NCBI GenBank assembly: GCA_958295955.1
Contig: OY282420.1
Span: 3,300,435-3,364,434 of the forward strand
Direction of reading: 5' to 3'
DNA from: an uncultured Bryobacterales bacterium
GTDB taxonomy: Bacteria > Acidobacteriota > Terriglobia > Bryobacterales > UBA6623
Length of the DNA stretch: 64,000 bases
In this document: one piece after another, positions 43,549-52,582 of the stretch
How positions within the stretch are numbered: the first letter of the stretch is position 1
How the letters are laid out: every line of letters begins with the position of its first letter
Notes under the pieces: generated by a model
The model's input: the letters and a program-made list of their open reading frames with translations, nothing else
Database searches by the model: none
What the model was told of the DNA's origin: nothing
Program-made: the position numbers and the translations under genes

Positions 43549-45117
43549 ATGCTTTTCGGGTCCATGCCGCATGCGCATCTCGAAGCCTCTACCCCCGTCT
43601 TGATCGGCGCCGGTCAGTTCATGGAAAAAGGCGTTCCGCCCGAGCGGGCGCAGCCGCCGATGGGCATGGCCGCCGAAGCCGCAAGGGCCGCGCTCGAGGA
43701 TACCGGGCTCGGCGCAAGCCTGGCGGCGCATATCGACACCGTGGCCGTAGTGCGGACTTTTCACGATTCGAGCAACCGCCCCCGTTTCCGCTATCCCTTC
43801 GGGCGCGCCGAAAACCCGCCGCGCGCAGTGGCCCGCCGCATCGGCGCCGCTCCCCGCAACGCGATCTACGGCAACGTGGGGGGCGAGACGCCGCAGAAAC
43901 TCGTCAATGAAATGTGCGAGCGCATCGCAGCGGGCGAGGTCGAAACGGTTTTGCTGGCCGGCGGAGAAGCGATTCACGCCGGCAAAACGGCGTTTCGGCA
44001 GGGCATTGAGTTGGATTGGAACGAACCCGACGCTGCGCCGTTCGAAGATCGCGGCATCGGCGCGCCATTGGCGTCCCGGCACGAGCTCGACCACGGCGTG
44101 GGGATACCGGTCCAAACGTATCCGCTGTTCGAAAACGCGCTGCGCGGTCGCGCGGGGCGCGGCGCCGCGGAACACCGCCTGGCGCTCGGGCGTCTGTTTG
44201 CGCCGTTCACCAGGGTCGCCGCGAAGAACCCCTACGCGTTCTACGGCGTAGAGCGCTCGGCCGAGCAACTGGCGGCGGTTACGGCCGAGAACCGCTTGAT
44301 CTCCGATACGTATCCCAAATGGATGAACGCGATGGACGGCGTCAACCAGGGCGCGGCGCTGATTCTCGCGTCCGCCGGCAAGGCGCGGGCGCTGGGCGTC
44401 GATCCGGCGCAATGGGTGTTCGTTCACGGCTGCGCCGAGGCGAACGAGAAACTGCCGGTCAGCGACCGCGTGGACTACGCGTCGTCTCCGGCAATCCGCG
44501 TGAACGCGCGCAAGGCGTTCGCCATGGCCGGCATCGCCGTCGACGCCGTCGACTTTATCGACCTCTACAGTTGTTTTCCGTCCGCCGTCGAAGCGGCGTG
44601 CGCTGCGTTGGGGCTTGCTTGCGACGACCCGCGCGGGTTGACGGTCACGGGCGGGCTTCCCTTTTTCGGGGGGCCGGGGAATAACTATTCGATGCATGCG
44701 ATTGCAGCGATGGCCGGCAAGGTTCGCGGGAAGCCCGGAAGTTACGGCCTGGTGACCGCCAACGGCGGCTATCTGTCGAAACACGCGACGGGCATCTATT
44801 CGACAACGCCGACCCGCGGCGTTTGGCGCCGGGAGTCTCCGGCGTCGTATCAGGCGGAGATCGACGCGATGGAAAGCCCCGAGTTCACGCAGCGGCCGGC
44901 GGGCGCGGCGGCGGTCGAGACCTATGCGCTTTGTTACGGACGGAACGGCCCCGAGCGGGGAATCGTGATCGGCCGTCTGGCCGGCAGCGGCAAGCGGTTC
45001 ATTGCCAACACGCCGAACGACGCCGCGGCGCTCGAAGATTTCGGCAGTCGGGAAGCGCTCGGACGGCGCGGCGCGGTTTCCACGCGGGACGGGATGAACC
45101 TGTTCGTTCCCTGCTGA
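43549..45117 (+). CDS. Thiolase-like protein lacking catalytic cysteines
   Basis: A 522-residue SCP2-thiolase-like protein. The fold markers are clear (VLIGAGQFMEKG, TVAVVRTFHD, VDFIDLYSCFPSAVEAAC, GGPGNNYSMHAIAAM with the catalytic histidine). But the nucleophile position reads NVGGETPQK without cysteine, and the C-terminal CxG motif is replaced by VTANGGYLSKHA. It therefore should not carry out normal thiolysis; mycobacterial thiolase-like proteins show similar losses. A carrier or non-thiolytic acyl-CoA role is possible. About 100 extra C-terminal residues form a small beta domain. ATG 43549 or 43564 may be the start. Confidence 0.8.
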   Translation: MLFGSMPHAHLEASTPVLIGAGQFMEKGVPPERAQPPMGMAAEAARAALEDTGLGASLAAHIDTVAVVRTFHDSSNRPRFRYPFGRAENPPRAVARRIGAAPRNAIYGNVGGETPQKLVNEMCERIAAGEVETVLLAGGEAIHAGKTAFRQGIELDWNEPDAAPFEDRGIGAPLASRHELDHGVGIPVQTYPLFENALRGRAGRGAAEHRLALGRLFAPFTRVAAKNPYAFYGVERSAEQLAAVTAENRLISDTYPKWMNAMDGVNQGAALILASAGKARALGVDPAQWVFVHGCAEANEKLPVSDRVDYASSPAIRVNARKAFAMAGIAVDAVDFIDLYSCFPSAVEAACAALGLACDDPRGLTVTGGLPFFGGPGNNYSMHAIAAMAGKVRGKPGSYGLVTANGGYLSKHATGIYSTTPTRGVWRRESPASYQAEIDAMESPEFTQRPAGAAAVETYALCYGRNGPERGIVIGRLAGSGKRFIANTPNDAAALEDFGSREALGRRGAVSTRDGMNLFVPC

Positions 45118-45146
45118 TCCGCCTTGCGGCTTGATACCCTATCGCT

Positions 45147-46352
45147 ATGCAGCGCAGCTTTCCGCTTGCGATTGCCCTTGCCGCCGCTTGGCTGCTTGCG
45201 CCGGGCGAGGCGGCGGTGCAATTCCGTCACCAGGAAATCGAAGCGAATTTCGGTATCGGCTATGCCGTGTTGACCGCCGACGTTGACGGCGACGGCAAGC
45301 CCGACATCGTCGGACTCAACGAAACGCAAGTCGTCTGGTGGCAGAACCCCACGTGGCGGAAGAACGTCATCCTCGACGGCAAGACGGAGGCGGATAACGT
45401 GGCCATTGCGCCCGCCGACATCGACGGCGACGGCAAGGTTGACTTTGCCATCGGGGCGGCCTGGCGCCCGAGCGATACGCAAGGCGGCGGCACGCTGCAA
45501 TGGATCTCCCGCGAGAGCGGCGCAGGCGAACCGTGGACGTTGCGCCCGTTGGGTTCGGAGCCGACAACGCACCGCATGCGCTGGGCCGACACCGACGGCG
45601 ACGGCAAGCGGGAGTTGATCGTCGCGCCGCTTCACGGGCGCGGCACGTCCGGGCCGCGGCATTGGGTCGGAAACGGCGCCCGCCTGCTGGCGCTCGCGCC
45701 TGCGGCCCGCCCGTCCGGGCAGGAGTGGGGCCGCGAGGTCATCGACGACACGTTCCATATCGTTCACAACTTCTGGGCGCTCGATTTCGACGGCGATCCG
45801 GCGGACGAACTGTTGACGGCTTCGTATGAAGGGGTCCACCTGCTCGACCGCGGGCCGGCCGGCGAGTGGCGCCGCATCCGGCTCGGCGAGGGGCATGTCG
45901 GCGACGACATCCGCGGCGCGGGCGAAGTCAAGCTCGGCCGGCTCAAGAACGGAAAGCGCTACATCGCTACGGTCGAGCCCTGGCACGCCAACCATCTGGT
46001 GCTCTATCGCGAGCCGGAGAACCCTCGCGGGCCGTGGCGGCGCGAAGTGGCTGCGCGCCGCCTGAACGGGGGGCACGCGCTGTGGACCGGCGACCTCGAC
46101 GGCGACGGCGAACAGGAGTTGGCTTTCGGCTGGAGGCTGAAAGGCAGCATGCCCTACGACCGTCCGGGCGTCGGCGTGTACGATCCGGGCGACGGGAAAA
46201 TCCAGATTGTCGATTGGGGCGGCATGGCCGCCGAAGACCTGACTCTGGAAGACCTCAACGGCGACGGGCGTCCCGAAATCATTGCCGCCGGCCGCGCCAC
46301 GCACAACGTCAAGATCTATTGGAACGAGGGGCCGGCGCCCGAGCCCGAGTAG
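45147..46352 (+). CDS. FG-GAP/VCBS-repeat secreted beta-propeller protein
   Basis: A 401-residue exported protein with a Sec signal (FPLAIALAAAWLLAPGEA). At least five calcium-binding DxDGDGxxD loops recur at about 50-60 residue steps (DVDGDGKPD, DIDGDGKVD, DTDGDGKRE, DLDGDGEQE, DLNGDGRPE), as in VCBS/FG-GAP propellers. Such proteins bind glycans or proteins outside the cell; some carry lyase activity. It lies 29 bases after the thiolase-like gene but is probably unrelated to it. Function beyond a secreted propeller cannot be stated. Confidence 0.85.
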   Translation: MQRSFPLAIALAAAWLLAPGEAAVQFRHQEIEANFGIGYAVLTADVDGDGKPDIVGLNETQVVWWQNPTWRKNVILDGKTEADNVAIAPADIDGDGKVDFAIGAAWRPSDTQGGGTLQWISRESGAGEPWTLRPLGSEPTTHRMRWADTDGDGKRELIVAPLHGRGTSGPRHWVGNGARLLALAPAARPSGQEWGREVIDDTFHIVHNFWALDFDGDPADELLTASYEGVHLLDRGPAGEWRRIRLGEGHVGDDIRGAGEVKLGRLKNGKRYIATVEPWHANHLVLYREPENPRGPWRREVAARRLNGGHALWTGDLDGDGEQELAFGWRLKGSMPYDRPGVGVYDPGDGKIQIVDWGGMAAEDLTLEDLNGDGRPEIIAAGRATHNVKIYWNEGPAPEPE

Positions 46353-46401
46353 CGCCAATCCGCGAGTTGCGTCCGCGCGCGTCTGCGAGAATGAATGACG
46401 C

Positions 46402-47205
46402 ATGTTCGCGGGACGCCGAGCCGAGCGCATTGCTCTTTTTGTCTTTCTGCCGTTGCTGCTCGCGGTTTGCTTTGTCACTTGGCGGCTGTGGCGGCACGCG
46501 GAGTGGCTGGATGTCGAGTTGGCCGCTTCCCGGCAGCGCGAGGCGGGCTTGCAGGCGCGGGCTCGCGACGAAGCGGGCCGCGCCGCGTTGGCCGCCGCCG
46601 CCGCCGAACAGGCGAAGGCCGAGCGCGCAATAGCGCTTTCCGAGGCCGAGCAGTCCCGCCGCGAGACTTCGCTGGCGATGGAAGAAGCCGAGCGCCAGCG
46701 GCTCTTGGCCGAGGAGATGCGCAAGCGGCGCGATTCCGAGCTCGATGCCCTGCACGACGCCCTGGGACGCATCGCCGAGACCGAGCGAACGCCGATGGGC
46801 GTGGTGATCAACCTGAGCGAAGACTCTTTTCTGTTTGACTTCGACAATGCCGAACTGCGGCCGGCGAACCGCGAGATTCTCAGCCGCATCGCCGGCGTGC
46901 TGCTGGTTTCTTACGGCTACAAGCTCTACGTTTACGGCCACACCGACGATCAGGGCGCCCCGGCCTACAATCAGCGGCTTTCCGAGCGGCGCGCGTATGC
47001 GGTGAGGGACTATCTGGCCGCGGCCGGGCTGCCGCTGGAGATCATCGACGCCAAGGGCTTCGGGCAGTCGAGTCCGCGGGTGAAAGGAACCTCGCCGGAA
47101 GCGCGCAAGCGCAACCGCCGCGTCGAGATCGGCGTCGTCGATACGGTGGTTGAATATCAGGGCGAGGTGGGCGCAGCGAACGGCCCGCCGGCGGTCGAGC
47201 GCTGA
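46402..47205 (+). CDS. OmpA-family peptidoglycan-binding protein with coiled coil
   Basis: A 267-residue envelope protein. One N-terminal membrane segment (IALFVFLPLLLAVCFVTWRL) is followed by a long Ala/Glu/Arg coiled coil (about 35-125) and a C-terminal OmpA domain: FLFDFDNAELRPANREIL, then YGHTDDQGAPAYNQRLSERR with the diaminopimelate-binding aspartate and arginine, and GFGQSSPRV. It would link the inner membrane to peptidoglycan across the periplasm. The next gene, a TonB-domain protein, follows by six bases, so both belong to one envelope operon. Confidence 0.88.
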   Translation: MFAGRRAERIALFVFLPLLLAVCFVTWRLWRHAEWLDVELAASRQREAGLQARARDEAGRAALAAAAAEQAKAERAIALSEAEQSRRETSLAMEEAERQRLLAEEMRKRRDSELDALHDALGRIAETERTPMGVVINLSEDSFLFDFDNAELRPANREILSRIAGVLLVSYGYKLYVYGHTDDQGAPAYNQRLSERRAYAVRDYLAAAGLPLEIIDAKGFGQSSPRVKGTSPEARKRNRRVEIGVVDTVVEYQGEVGAANGPPAVER

Positions 47206-47211
47206 GATACC

Positions 47212-48357
47212 ATGCGGGGGGTATTGCCTGCGCTCCGCCTCAGCTTGGTGTTTTTGATCCTGCCGTTTTTGCGGGAAGCCGCTTGGGCCGATGCGCTTGC
47301 CGCCTGGCAGGCGGTCGTCGCACGGGCGGCGGAAGCCGAGGACGCCGCGGACTACAAAAGCGCCAAGGCGCTGTTTCGAGAAGCATACGCCGCCGCGGTT
47401 TCCGGCGGCCTGGGGCCGGCGAGAGTTTGGCCGGCGTGCGAGCGCCTCGCCGTAACGCAGGCGGTTGCGGGCAATCTCGGCGGGGCGCAAAAGAGCGCCG
47501 GCGAGTGCGCCGCGCGGTTCGCTCGGCAGCGGGCGGACGCGGCGCTTCAGGAAGCGTCGGCGCGCCTGTTGTTGGCGGATATTCAGGCCGCGCGCGCGAG
47601 GCTTGACGACGCCATGGCAACGCTCGGCGCGGTTCGCCAAAGACTGGCCGGCCTGCCGCCCGCTGACCGCGGCGGCGTTTTGATCGAAATGGGCGAATTC
47701 CATCTCGCCGTGGACATGCAGGCCAGAGGCGCGGCGCTGCTCGAGGCGGCGCAAGCGGCGCTTGCCGAGTCCGGCGACCCGGATGACGCGCGGTATGTCG
47801 ATGCGTCCTGCAATCTGGCCGAAAGCTATCGCATTTACCACCGCCGCCGGCGGAGCAAGGCGGTCTTGCAGCCGATCGTGCGCCATGCGCGGGAACGCAT
47901 GCAGGGGGGCGCAACGCCCGGCAGGGAGTTGGCCGCCGCCTGGCGCAAGGCCGGCGCCTTGTACGCCGGCGTTCTGCGCGCGGAAGGCGATGACCTGAAG
48001 GCGCGCGTGTTGAGCGCCGAGATCAGGCACTGGCGGGCGCCCGCTGACGAATCCGCGGCGAAGAGGCGGCGCCGGCGGCGTTTGCGCAACTACGTCTCGC
48101 CGCGGCTGGTTAAAAAAACGGAACCCAGGTACACGCCCGGAGCGGTCGCGGCGAAAGTGCAGGGGGAAGTCGTTCTGGCGATCGAAGTGCGGCCCGACGG
48201 ACGGGCGCACGATGTCCGGGTGATCCGGCCTCTGCCCTACGGCCTTTCGTGGAATGCGGTGCGCGCCGTTCGCAAATGGCGCTTCGAGGCGGCCGCCGCG
48301 AACGGCGAGCCGCTGAACGTTCCCGCCGAGGTGCGGGTCAGCTTCCGCTTTCGTTAA
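47212..48357 (+). CDS. TPR-like periplasmic protein with C-terminal TonB domain
   Basis: A 381-residue exported protein. The signal peptide (LRLSLVFLILPFLREAAWA) is followed by a helical region with TPR-like repeats (SAKALFREAYAAAVSGG, ALLEAAQAALAESG). The C-terminal 90 residues are a TonB-type domain: KTEPRYTPGAVAAKVQGEVV, then LAIEVRPDGRAHDVRVI and AVRAVRKWRFEAA. There is no ExbB/ExbD nearby and no Pro-rich spanning region, so it is not a classical TonB; such energy-transducing-like proteins are common in Acidobacteriota. Co-transcribed with the OmpA-like gene. Confidence 0.8.
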   Translation: MRGVLPALRLSLVFLILPFLREAAWADALAAWQAVVARAAEAEDAADYKSAKALFREAYAAAVSGGLGPARVWPACERLAVTQAVAGNLGGAQKSAGECAARFARQRADAALQEASARLLLADIQAARARLDDAMATLGAVRQRLAGLPPADRGGVLIEMGEFHLAVDMQARGAALLEAAQAALAESGDPDDARYVDASCNLAESYRIYHRRRRSKAVLQPIVRHARERMQGGATPGRELAAAWRKAGALYAGVLRAEGDDLKARVLSAEIRHWRAPADESAAKRRRRRRLRNYVSPRLVKKTEPRYTPGAVAAKVQGEVVLAIEVRPDGRAHDVRVIRPLPYGLSWNAVRAVRKWRFEAAAANGEPLNVPAEVRVSFRFR

Positions 48358-48427
48358 CGGCCCGCCGCGCCTTGCACGGGACTTTCATCGCGGGACTGGT
48401 AAAATCGCTTTCTTGCAGCCGCCCGCC

Positions 48428-49216
48428 ATGTCTGCGTCCGATCTCCGGCAAGCCCGCGCCGAACTCCGCGAACAAGGCTATGCCCTGCTGCGCAACGCCA
48501 TCGACAGCGATTGGCGAAAACGTCTGCGCGTCCGCCTGGAACAACTCTTCGCACAAGAGGGCGCCAACGCCGGCAGCGAATTCCGCACCGAACCCGAAGC
48601 GCGCCGTCTGGCCAACCTGATAAACAAGGGCGAGATCTTCCATAGCGTCGTCCGCCACCCGGACGTGCTGGCCTGCATCGAGGCGGTATTCACCACCCCA
48701 TTCAAGCTCAGCAGCCTCAACGCCCGCTCCGCCAACCCCAACTCCGCGGCCGGCCAGCCGCTGCACGTCGATATGGGATTCCTGGCCGACGACCGGGGGA
48801 CCAAAGCAATCAACGCCGTTTGGATGTTGGACGCCTTCACCCCCCGCAACGGCGCCTTGCGGGTCATTCCGCAGTCCCATCGCCGCAACGCTCGGCCGCA
48901 GGAAGTTTTGGAGAATCCGCTCGCGCCGCACCCGGACGAGATCGTCGTCACCGGCAACGCGGGCGACATCCTGATTTTGCAGGCCAACCTCTGGCACGCC
49001 GGACTCGCCAACCGCACCGACCGCCCGCGGCTCTCCCTCAACTGCTTCTATTGCCGCCGCGATCAGCCGCAGCAAATCCAGCAGAAAAAATGGCTCGATC
49101 CCGAAGTCCGGGCCGGTCTCGACAGCGGCTTGCGCGAGCTCCTGGCGCTCGACGACCCGCTCAACGACGAACTCTGCGCCCAACCGGTCGAAACCAGCGG
49201 ATTCATGAAAAAATAG
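48428..49216 (+). CDS. Phytanoyl-CoA dioxygenase (PhyH) family protein
   Basis: A 262-residue Fe(II)/2-oxoglutarate-dependent oxygenase. ATG 48428 is preferred over an upstream TTG. LREQGYALLRNAI starts the fold; the metal-binding HxD is in GQPLHVDMGF and the distal histidine probably in LQANLWHAGLANRTDRPRLS, whose arginine binds 2-oxoglutarate. RVIPQSHRR is typical of the family. Cytoplasmic; substrate unknown. Relatives hydroxylate lipids, amino acids or secondary metabolites. The gene is followed by a repeat-rich stretch. Confidence 0.85.
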   Translation: MSASDLRQARAELREQGYALLRNAIDSDWRKRLRVRLEQLFAQEGANAGSEFRTEPEARRLANLINKGEIFHSVVRHPDVLACIEAVFTTPFKLSSLNARSANPNSAAGQPLHVDMGFLADDRGTKAINAVWMLDAFTPRNGALRVIPQSHRRNARPQEVLENPLAPHPDEIVVTGNAGDILILQANLWHAGLANRTDRPRLSLNCFYCRRDQPQQIQQKKWLDPEVRAGLDSGLRELLALDDPLNDELCAQPVETSGFMKK

Positions 49217-49293
49217 CCGCGGCGGTCTTGCGGTCCGCTATCCGCCGGCCGCGCAAGCGGCGCCGTCTTGCCCGCGCAACCCGCCGCCGTGGA

Positions 49294-49411
49294 ATCCCCC
49301 TAAATGCCCTGCCGGCGCAGCGTCGCAGCCGCTCAATCGGGTTCAGTCGGGTTCAGTCGGGTTCAGTCGCATAGCATCCCCCTAAATGCCCTGCCAGCGC
49401 AGCGTCGCAGC
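49294..49411. repeat. 36-bp direct repeat flanking a 10-bp tandem array
   Basis: The 36 bases at 49294-49329 recur at 49376-49411 with one mismatch. The second copy contains the last codons and stop of ubiX. Between them, 49331-49370 is four tandem copies of GTTCAGTCGG, the first degenerate. The first copy thus duplicates the 3' end of ubiX beyond its stop, probably by slippage or unequal exchange. Confidence 0.9.
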
Positions 49412-49945
49412 GTCGCTGAAGCCCAGCAAATCCAGCAGCCGCCCGACTTGCTGCTCGACGATTTCATCGACCGTTTGCGGCTTCGTGTAAAACGCCGGCA
49501 TCGGCGGGGCAACGATCGCGCCCATCTCCGTTACCGCCGTCATGGTCCGCAAATGCCCCAGGTGCAAGGGAGTTTCGCGAACCATCAAAACCAACCGCCG
49601 CCGCTCCTTCAAAGTCACGTCGGCGGCGCGCACCAGCAGATTCGAGGCGGTTCCCGCCGCGATCGACGACATGGTGTTGATCGAGCAGGGGGCGATCGCC
49701 ATCCCGTCCGTCAAAAACGACCCGCTTGCGATCGACGCTCCGATCCGCTCGACAGGGTGAAGCTCGTGGACCAACGGCTGCAAGTCCTTGACAAGCTTGC
49801 CGGTTTCCTGGTGCAGGGTCTTCTCTCCGGCGCGGCTGACGACCAGATGCGTCTCCGCCCCGGAGCGCTCGGCCAGCCGCTCGAGCAGGCGAACGCCGTA
49901 AACGGCGCCGCTGGCGCCGCTGATGCCGACAACGATGCGTTTCAT
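49382..49945 (-). CDS. ubiX: Flavin prenyltransferase UbiX
   Basis: A 187-residue enzyme that joins a dimethylallyl group to FMN, making the prenylated flavin used by UbiD decarboxylases. MKRIVVGISGASGAVYGVRL is the FMN-binding start; HLVVSRAGEKTL, SGSFLTDGMAIAPCSINTM and LVLMVRETPLHLGHLRTM are family signatures, and PPMPAFYTKPQTVDEIV lies near the end. No ubiD is in the window. Start ATG 49945; an upstream TTG is also open. The gene is divergent from the zinc-ribbon operon. Its 3' end is duplicated downstream. Confidence 0.93.
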   Translation of the reverse strand: MKRIVVGISGASGAVYGVRLLERLAERSGAETHLVVSRAGEKTLHQETGKLVKDLQPLVHELHPVERIGASIASGSFLTDGMAIAPCSINTMSSIAAGTASNLLVRAADVTLKERRRLVLMVRETPLHLGHLRTMTAVTEMGAIVAPPMPAFYTKPQTVDEIVEQQVGRLLDLLGFSDAATLRWQGI

Positions 49946-50067
49946 TGGAGGCGTGTCTCTCGAAAGTATCAAACCAGCGCGCCGTCTGCGCCGAACGGGG
50001 AAGATACCTGCGTATATAATTATGGACTCCCGGCGGCCTGGAACCGGGAACGCGAAAGGATGTTCCC

Positions 50068-50922
50068 ATGCATTGCGCGACCTGCGGCTCGCCGCTAGAG
50101 GAATCGGTCAAGTTCTGCGCCCATTGCGGCGCCCCGGCGCTGCGCGAAGGGACGGCCGCGCAGCCCGGCGCAGCCGAGCGGATCTGGTCTGAGCGCGTTG
50201 GCGCGGACGGGCCGCGCAAGGGGGCGGCCGCCGCATCCGCTGCGCTGCCTGCAACCGCCAACTTCGATTTCACCGCGGGAGCGCTCGGCTTGTTCTTCAG
50301 GTCGCTCGCCGCACTATTTGCGATGATGTTCGTGATTCCGGCCCCCTGGATAGCCTGTTGGTACGCGAGATGGCTTGCGAGCCGAATACGCTTGAGCAAC
50401 GGAACCGCTCTGACGTTCACGGGCACGCCGAGCCGCTTGGCCGTCGTAGCGATGCTATACGCTATCTTCATGCTCGTTTCCGTGACTTATCTGGGCGATG
50501 AGGTTTCGAGCAACATTATGGCTCTGGCGGGAATCCCATTTGGGTGGGCCGTTCTTCGGTGGTTCGTCAACCATGCGCAACTCGGCGCGGGTTCGTTTCG
50601 CTTCGATGGATCGGTATGGGGCTATGCCGGCTGGACTTTGCTGACATACCTCTCGATTGTGACTATCGTCGGCTGGGCCTGGGCGATGGCGGCCTTCTAC
50701 CGTTGGATCGTGCGCCATATCCGACATGCCGAAGGAACTCTGCGATTTGTCGGCAAGGGACATCAGATTCTTGGGATGCTGTTCGTTTCCATGCTTTTGT
50801 GCCTGCCGATCGTGACAATACCTTGGGCAATAAAGTGGTTCTACCGTTGGATTGTGCAGCAAGTCGAGTGGGAACGCCGGGACTCCCCGTCCGCCGCCGC
50901 GCCGTATCCGGCGGCGCTGTGA
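50068..50922 (+). CDS. Zinc-ribbon multi-pass membrane protein (DUF898-like)
   Basis: A 284-residue protein. The N-terminus is a zinc ribbon with two CxxC pairs (MHCATCGSPLEESVKFCAHC). A linker leads to about six membrane segments in repeated blocks, each followed by a strand-like RLSNGTALTFTG, GSFRFDGSVWGY or GTLRFVGKGHQI, an arrangement like DUF898/YjgN proteins. Function unknown. AAAGGA precedes the ATG, and TATAAT at 50015-50020 may be its -10 element, though no good -35 is seen. It is the first of five closely joined genes ending in lpxD. Confidence 0.65.
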   Translation: MHCATCGSPLEESVKFCAHCGAPALREGTAAQPGAAERIWSERVGADGPRKGAAAASAALPATANFDFTAGALGLFFRSLAALFAMMFVIPAPWIACWYARWLASRIRLSNGTALTFTGTPSRLAVVAMLYAIFMLVSVTYLGDEVSSNIMALAGIPFGWAVLRWFVNHAQLGAGSFRFDGSVWGYAGWTLLTYLSIVTIVGWAWAMAAFYRWIVRHIRHAEGTLRFVGKGHQILGMLFVSMLLCLPIVTIPWAIKWFYRWIVQQVEWERRDSPSAAAPYPAAL

Positions 50923-51674
50923 ATATCTCGGGCGCCATCGTCACGCTCAACGAAGAAGCGAATATCGGGCGCGCCGTCCGCTCGCTGCGCTTTTGCGATG
51001 AGGTCGTCGTCGTCGATTGCGGATCGACCGACCGCACCTGCCGGATCGCGGAGTCGTTGGGCGCGCGGGTCATCGTCAACGAGTGGCGCGGCTACGCCGG
51101 GCAAAAGAATTTCTGCGCCCAAGCCGCCGCCAACGACTGGATTCTCTCCATCGACGCCGACGAGGAAGTCAGCGCGGAACTGGCGCGGGAGATCGAGGAG
51201 GTGCGCCGCAAGGGGACGGAGCGCGCCGCTTTCGATTTCCCCCGGCTCGCCCGCTATCGGGGTGTCTGGATCCGTCATTCCGGCTGGTATCCTGACCGCA
51301 AGGTCCGCCTCTACCGCCGCGCCGCCGCGCGCTGGGTCGGCGACTACGTACACGAATCCGTGCAGGTCGAAGGCTCCGTCGGCAGCCTGAACGGCAACCT
51401 TTTGCACTACACTTGCAACTCCGCGGCGGAGCACTTGCAGACGATCGAGCGTTATACCGACCTGGCCGCGCGCGAGTTGCGCGACCGCGGCCGCCGGACG
51501 CCGCGGCATCGCTTGCTCGTGTCGCCGGCGGCGGCCTTCCTGCGGTCGTTTTTCTGGAAACTCGGTTTGCTCGACGGCGCGGCCGGGTTTGCCATCGCGC
51601 GCATGGCGGCGCTGTACGCCTACAAGAAGTACGCCAAGGCCCGCGCCCTTGCAGCGCAGCGGACGGGGCGTTAG
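50919..51674 (+). CDS. Glycosyltransferase family 2 (WaaE/KdtX-like)
   Basis: A 251-residue GT2 enzyme starting at a GTG that overlaps the preceding stop (GTGA). ISGAIVTLNEEANIGRAVRS begins the GT-A fold; VVVVDCGSTDRTCRIAESL binds the nucleotide; ILSIDADEEVSAELAREI has the DxD metal site. YRGVWIRHSGWYPDRKVRLY and WVGDYVHESVQV match lipopolysaccharide-core beta-1,4-glucosyltransferases of WaaE type. Its neighbours, a GT4 enzyme and lpxD, support an LPS role on the cytoplasmic face. Confidence 0.87.
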   Translation: MNISGAIVTLNEEANIGRAVRSLRFCDEVVVVDCGSTDRTCRIAESLGARVIVNEWRGYAGQKNFCAQAAANDWILSIDADEEVSAELAREIEEVRRKGTERAAFDFPRLARYRGVWIRHSGWYPDRKVRLYRRAAARWVGDYVHESVQVEGSVGSLNGNLLHYTCNSAAEHLQTIERYTDLAARELRDRGRRTPRHRLLVSPAAAFLRSFFWKLGLLDGAAGFAIARMAALYAYKKYAKARALAAQRTGR

Positions 51675-51676
51675 CC

Positions 51677-52582
51677 GTGCGCGTCCTGCACATCGACACC
51701 GGCCGCGAGATGCGCGGCGGGCAATACCAGATGCTGCTGTTGGTCGATGGATTGCGCCGCGAAGGCGTCTCGCAGACGGTCCTGGCGAACGCCGTCCCTC
51801 CCGCTCAAGCCGACCGGCGCGCATCGTGGCGGTCCGTCCGCCGCTGCGCCCGGCAGGCGGACATCGTCCATGCCCACGACGCGCGCGCGCATACGCTCGC
51901 CGTCGTCCACGGCGCGGGAAAACCCGTCGTCGTCTCCCGCCGGGTCGCGTTTCCGCTCAAGACCGGCTTCCCGTCACGCTGGAAATACGGCCGCGCCGCG
52001 CACTACCTCGCCGTCTCTCGATTCGTCGCCGCCGAACTGACCGCCGCCGGCGTGCCGTCGGACAAGATCTCGGTCGTCCGCGACGCCGTCAAGCCCGCGC
52101 AGCCGGTCCGCCCCGCAGCAGGCGAAAACCGCTCGTTCCGCGTCCTGACCCACGGCCTTGCCGACCCCAAGAAAGGCGGCGCCCTGGCGGCCGCGGCGTG
52201 CCGGGAAGCCGGCCTGGTTCCGACGTTCGCGTCGAACTTGCCGGCCGACCTGCGCGCAGCCGATGTTTTCGTCTATCTCTCGGAGTCCGAAGGGCTGGGC
52301 TCCGCCATCCTGCTGGCGATGGCCGCCGGAGTGCCCGTCGTCGCCTCTGCCGCCGGGGGCATCCCCGAGCTGGTGCGTCACGAGCGAACCGGCCTGCTCG
52401 TGGAAAACGACGCCGGCAGCGCCGCCGCGGCGCTGCGCCGCCTGCAAGCGGACCCCGCCCTCCGCCGGCGCTTGGCGTCCGCCGCCCGCGTCAGGGCGCT
52501 CGAAGAATTCAGCGATACTATGATGGTGCGCGAGACGCTCGCGGTCTATCGCCGCGTCCTCGGGCTCCCGCCCCAGCCGTGA
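51677..52582 (+). CDS. Glycosyltransferase family 4
   Basis: A 301-residue retaining glycosyltransferase of GT-B fold. GTG 51677, two bases after the GT2 stop, gives the start VRVLHIDTGREMRGGQYQML, with the acceptor-side glycine loop. ADIVHAHDARAHTLA is in the first domain. The donor domain has VFVYLSESEGLGSAILLAMA with the EGLG form of the ExxxxxxxE motif, followed by VPVVASAAGGIPELV. It is shorter than most GT4 proteins. Likely works with the GT2 enzyme in LPS-core or envelope glycan assembly. Confidence 0.87.
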   Translation: MRVLHIDTGREMRGGQYQMLLLVDGLRREGVSQTVLANAVPPAQADRRASWRSVRRCARQADIVHAHDARAHTLAVVHGAGKPVVVSRRVAFPLKTGFPSRWKYGRAAHYLAVSRFVAAELTAAGVPSDKISVVRDAVKPAQPVRPAAGENRSFRVLTHGLADPKKGGALAAAACREAGLVPTFASNLPADLRAADVFVYLSESEGLGSAILLAMAAGVPVVASAAGGIPELVRHERTGLLVENDAGSAAAALRRLQADPALRRRLASAARVRALEEFSDTMMVRETLAVYRRVLGLPPQP

